A stretch of 6,821 bases of DNA from NCBI GenBank assembly GCA_007131555.1, contig SLQH01000201.1:1-6821 (forward strand). Reading direction: 5' to 3'. Under the pieces are notes generated by a model. The model saw only the letters and a program-made list of their open reading frames with translations. It was not told where the DNA came from and made no database searches. This document shows positions 4,955 through 6,821 of the stretch, one piece after another; position 1 is the stretch's first letter, and each line of letters starts with the position of its first letter. This stretch comes from Planctomycetota bacterium. GTDB lineage: Bacteria; Planctomycetota; UBA11346. The translations under genes were made by a program, and so were the position numbers.

Positions 4955-5182
4955 TCAGGCCTCCCGATAGATGATGCGGCCGCGGGTCAGATCGTAAGGG
5001 GACATCTCCAAGGTCACGGTATCACCAACGTAGATGCGGATATAATGCTGCCGCATCTTGCCGGCGATGTGGGCCAACACCTCGTGCTCCATGTCACCGC
5101 TGGCCACAAGACAGCGAAAACGAGCATTCGGCAGCTTTTCCACCACCTTGGCTTCCAGACGAATGGCTTCTTCCTTCGCCAT
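4955..5182 (-). CDS. infA: Translation initiation factor IF-1
   Basis: IF-1 binds the A site of the 30S subunit and works with IF-2 and IF-3 during initiation. The 75-residue protein is a single OB-fold of the expected size: MAKEEAIRLEAKVVEKLPNA, then FRCLVASGDMEHEVLAHIAG, GKMRQHYIRIYVGDTVTLEM, and SPYDLTRGRIIYREA. The segment before EVLAHI is a few residues longer than the commonest form, a minor loop difference. The Shine-Dalgarno TAGGA overlaps the secY stop codon, and the gap between the two genes is 8 nt. In E. coli infA lies away from this operon; the position here, without adk or map before it, resembles other phyla. Confidence 0.97.
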   Translation of the reverse strand: MAKEEAIRLEAKVVEKLPNARFRCLVASGDMEHEVLAHIAGKMRQHYIRIYVGDTVTLEMSPYDLTRGRIIYREA

Positions 5183-5190
5183 GAGTATTC

Positions 5191-6540
5191 CTAAAAACGC
5201 CTCTTGCCACCAGCGCCGCGCGGCGACTTGCCCATTCCACCGCTGCGCTGCTGTTGTTTGATGAGTCCTTGATACTGATGGGCCATGAGATACGAGGACA
5301 CCTTCTTGATGACATCCAGGGACACACCGACCACGATCAACAGGCCGACACCACCGAGCAGGGCTTGTCGAGTGGCCATACCGGCACCAACCACGGCACC
5401 GATCATCTCCGGCAGGATAGCGATGGCCGCCAATGACGCGGCGCCTACCACCGTGATGCGGGTCAGGCGATAACGCAGATATTCAACCGTCTTGGCACCC
5501 GGCTTGACGCCACGGATGAAGAACCCGGACTGCTTGAAGTTGTTGGCCCACTCATTAAGATCAACCGTGATGCTGATGTAGAAGAAGGTGAAGAAGATGA
5601 TGATGCCGGCGTAGAAGTAACGGTATACAGGCTGGTTATACTCGAACAGACCGGCCGCCCGAGGCAGCAGGTAGCCCAGGCCCATGGTCAACACCAGCAT
5701 GACCGGCGAGGCGAAGATGACCGGGATGACGCTGGCCTGGTTGAGCATCAGCGGCACCTGGGTCTGAGCACCACCGTAGACCCGATTGCCCTGGACCCGA
5801 CGCTGTTGCTCCAACTGGATGCCGCGCCGGGCCAAGGTGATGAGCACCATGGCGGCAACGATGAGCAGGAAGATGGTGATCACGCCCAGCACCGGCGGCA
5901 ACTCACCTCCTGAGACCATTTCCGCGATACCACTGGGAAATCCGGACAGGATACCGATCATGATGATCACTGACACGCCGTTGCCGACCCCGTGCTTGGT
6001 GATCTGATCAGCCAGCCACAGCAGCACCATCGACCCCGTGGTCACCACCAGCATGGTCCGTGGGATGAAGATCCAGCCTTCATCAACGACCACTGGATTG
6101 CCCTCACCACCACCGATGGCCATCAAGGCCCGCGCCGCCAGGCCACTTTGGACCAGACAGATCAGGACCGCCGCATAACGGGTGTATTGATTGATCTTAC
6201 GCCGCCCGGATTCGCCTTCCTTCTGGAGTTCCTTGAGAGCCGGAACGCTGAAGGCCAGGAGCTGGAAGATGATGCTGGCAGAGATGTAGGGCATGACGCC
6301 CAAGCCGAATATCGATGCGCGTTCAATGGTATGGCCGGTGAACATGTTGGCCCAGCGCATCATCTGGCCCAGCAGGCCTTCGCCCTGGGCTCCCATGAAA
6401 TCACGCAGAGCCTCAGAGGAGACTCCCGGCACCGGCACCACCGCCCCAAGGCGGTACACAAGAATCCCCAGCAAGAAGGTGATGAAGAACCGCTTACCAA
6501 GCTCTCGTACCGGATTGCCGCTCAGGTCCTGTTCAGGCAT
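5191..6540 (-). CDS. secY: Protein translocase subunit SecY
   Basis: SecY forms the protein-conducting channel of the inner membrane with SecE and SecG, taking substrates from SecA or ribosomes. The 449 residues show the ten-helix pattern: helix 1 near 16-36, plug region near 62-78, GLGVMPYISASIIFQLL in helix 2 (79-95), GESGRRKINQYTRY (109-122), and VPLMLNQASVIPVIFASP in helix 7 (262-279). The large cytosolic loop reads GFFIRGVKPGAKTVEYLRYR (339-358). In E. coli the matching GIRPG holds the highly conserved Arg357; here it is Lys347. The tail from 428 on is basic and Gly-rich. ATG 6540 is chosen because GGAAG lies 7 nt upstream; an in-frame GTG at 6561 would add 7 residues. The ATG overlaps the rplO stop by 8 nt, suggesting translational coupling. 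Confidence 0.97.
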   Translation of the reverse strand: MPEQDLSGNPVRELGKRFFITFLLGILVYRLGAVVPVPGVSSEALRDFMGAQGEGLLGQMMRWANMFTGHTIERASIFGLGVMPYISASIIFQLLAFSVPALKELQKEGESGRRKINQYTRYAAVLICLVQSGLAARALMAIGGGEGNPVVVDEGWIFIPRTMLVVTTGSMVLLWLADQITKHGVGNGVSVIIMIGILSGFPSGIAEMVSGGELPPVLGVITIFLLIVAAMVLITLARRGIQLEQQRRVQGNRVYGGAQTQVPLMLNQASVIPVIFASPVMLVLTMGLGYLLPRAAGLFEYNQPVYRYFYAGIIIFFTFFYISITVDLNEWANNFKQSGFFIRGVKPGAKTVEYLRYRLTRITVVGAASLAAIAILPEMIGAVVGAGMATRQALLGGVGLLIVVGVSLDVIKKVSSYLMAHQYQGLIKQQQRSGGMGKSPRGAGGKRRF

Positions 6541-6821
6541 CTCGTTCTTCCACGCTGCCACCGGCAGCGGTTATGGCTTCACGAACCGATGTGGTCACAC
6601 GATGAACCGAGACTGTGATCGCCCGCGGAACCGCAGCCCCGCCCACCAGCTTGATGCGGTCGGCGTCATCGGCCAGACCAGCGGCAATCAGGCCAGCGAT
6701 ATCAATGATATCGCCGTCAATACGCTCAAGGGCCTTGGCCAAGCTGACCGCCTGATAGCGGGTGGTATGACGGGCATTGCTGAAACCGCGCTTGGGCAGG
6801 CGCATCCAGAAGGGGAACTGA
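6533..6821 (-). CDS. rplO: 50S ribosomal protein L15 (3' end only)
   Basis: L15 is a large-subunit assembly protein. The gene enters from the right edge and only its last 96 codons are present, so the true start lies outside the window; the ATG at 6805 is an internal Met. The visible part opens QFPFWMRLPKRGFSN, matching the conserved G-Q-x-P-x-x-R-x-P-K-R-G-F-x-N segment of L15, and ends with the typical AITVSVHRVTTSVREAITAA then GGSVEERDA domain. The stop overlaps the secY start by 8 nt, the classical rplO-secY junction of the spc operon. Confidence 0.93.
   Translation of the reverse strand, partial: QFPFWMRLPKRGFSNARHTTRYQAVSLAKALERIDGDIIDIAGLIAAGLADDADRIKLVGGAAVPRAITVSVHRVTTSVREAITAAGGSVEERDA

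Noticed and set aside
5992..6618. Plus-strand ORF of 208 codons opposite secY and rplO
   Set aside because: It is a His- and Gln-rich antisense shadow of two well-conserved genes, with no Shine-Dalgarno or motif.

Overview
The window is about 6.8 kb of GC-rich bacterial DNA in which every supported gene reads leftwards on the minus strand. In transcription order, from the right edge, it holds the end of the spc ribosomal operon and the alpha operon: the 3' end of rplO (L15), then secY, infA, rpmJ, rpsM, rpsK, rpoA and rplQ. After these come a membrane-anchored Hanks-type Ser/Thr protein kinase, a possible very small Cys-rich membrane protein, and the 5' part of a gene for an exported protein that runs off the left edge.

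The organism is most likely a member of the Planctomycetota or a close PVC relative. RpoA opens with MRIRWRGFELP, which I recall as a planctomycete-type N-terminus. L17 carries an internal insertion of about 45-50 residues, of a kind I also recall from planctomycete L17. The kinase has DLG in place of DFG, and there is a large-looking exported protein with discoidin-like and Ig-like modules. This placement rests on remembered family features, not on a search.

Right part (2276-6821): this is a compact translation, transcription and secretion operon. Genes from rplO to rpsM overlap or lie within 8 nt of each other, and clear Shine-Dalgarno sequences decide several starts (secY at 6540, rpsK at 4390, rplQ at 2788). 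Compared with E. coli there is no rpsD between rpsK and rpoA, and there is no adk or map between secY and infA. Two gaps are wider: 63 nt between rpsM and rpsK, holding a strong hairpin, and 118 nt between rpoA and rplQ.

Middle part (1108-2275): just after the rplQ stop lies a perfect 7-bp hairpin followed at once by TATAAT and then a second inverted repeat. This looks like a boundary where ribosomal transcription is limited and the kinase gets its own promoter. The kinase has all catalytic residues, a Ser/Thr-rich activation segment and one C-terminal transmembrane helix with almost nothing beyond it.

Left part (1-1107): a gap of about 460 nt holds a plausible 52-codon ORF (CPxxCxC plus a hydrophobic tail) in the same frame as the kinase, an 11-bp tandem repeat, and the start of an exported protein with a signal peptide, an F5/8 type C-like domain and an Ig-like domain. 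No RNA genes, CRISPR arrays, IS elements or phage features were seen.
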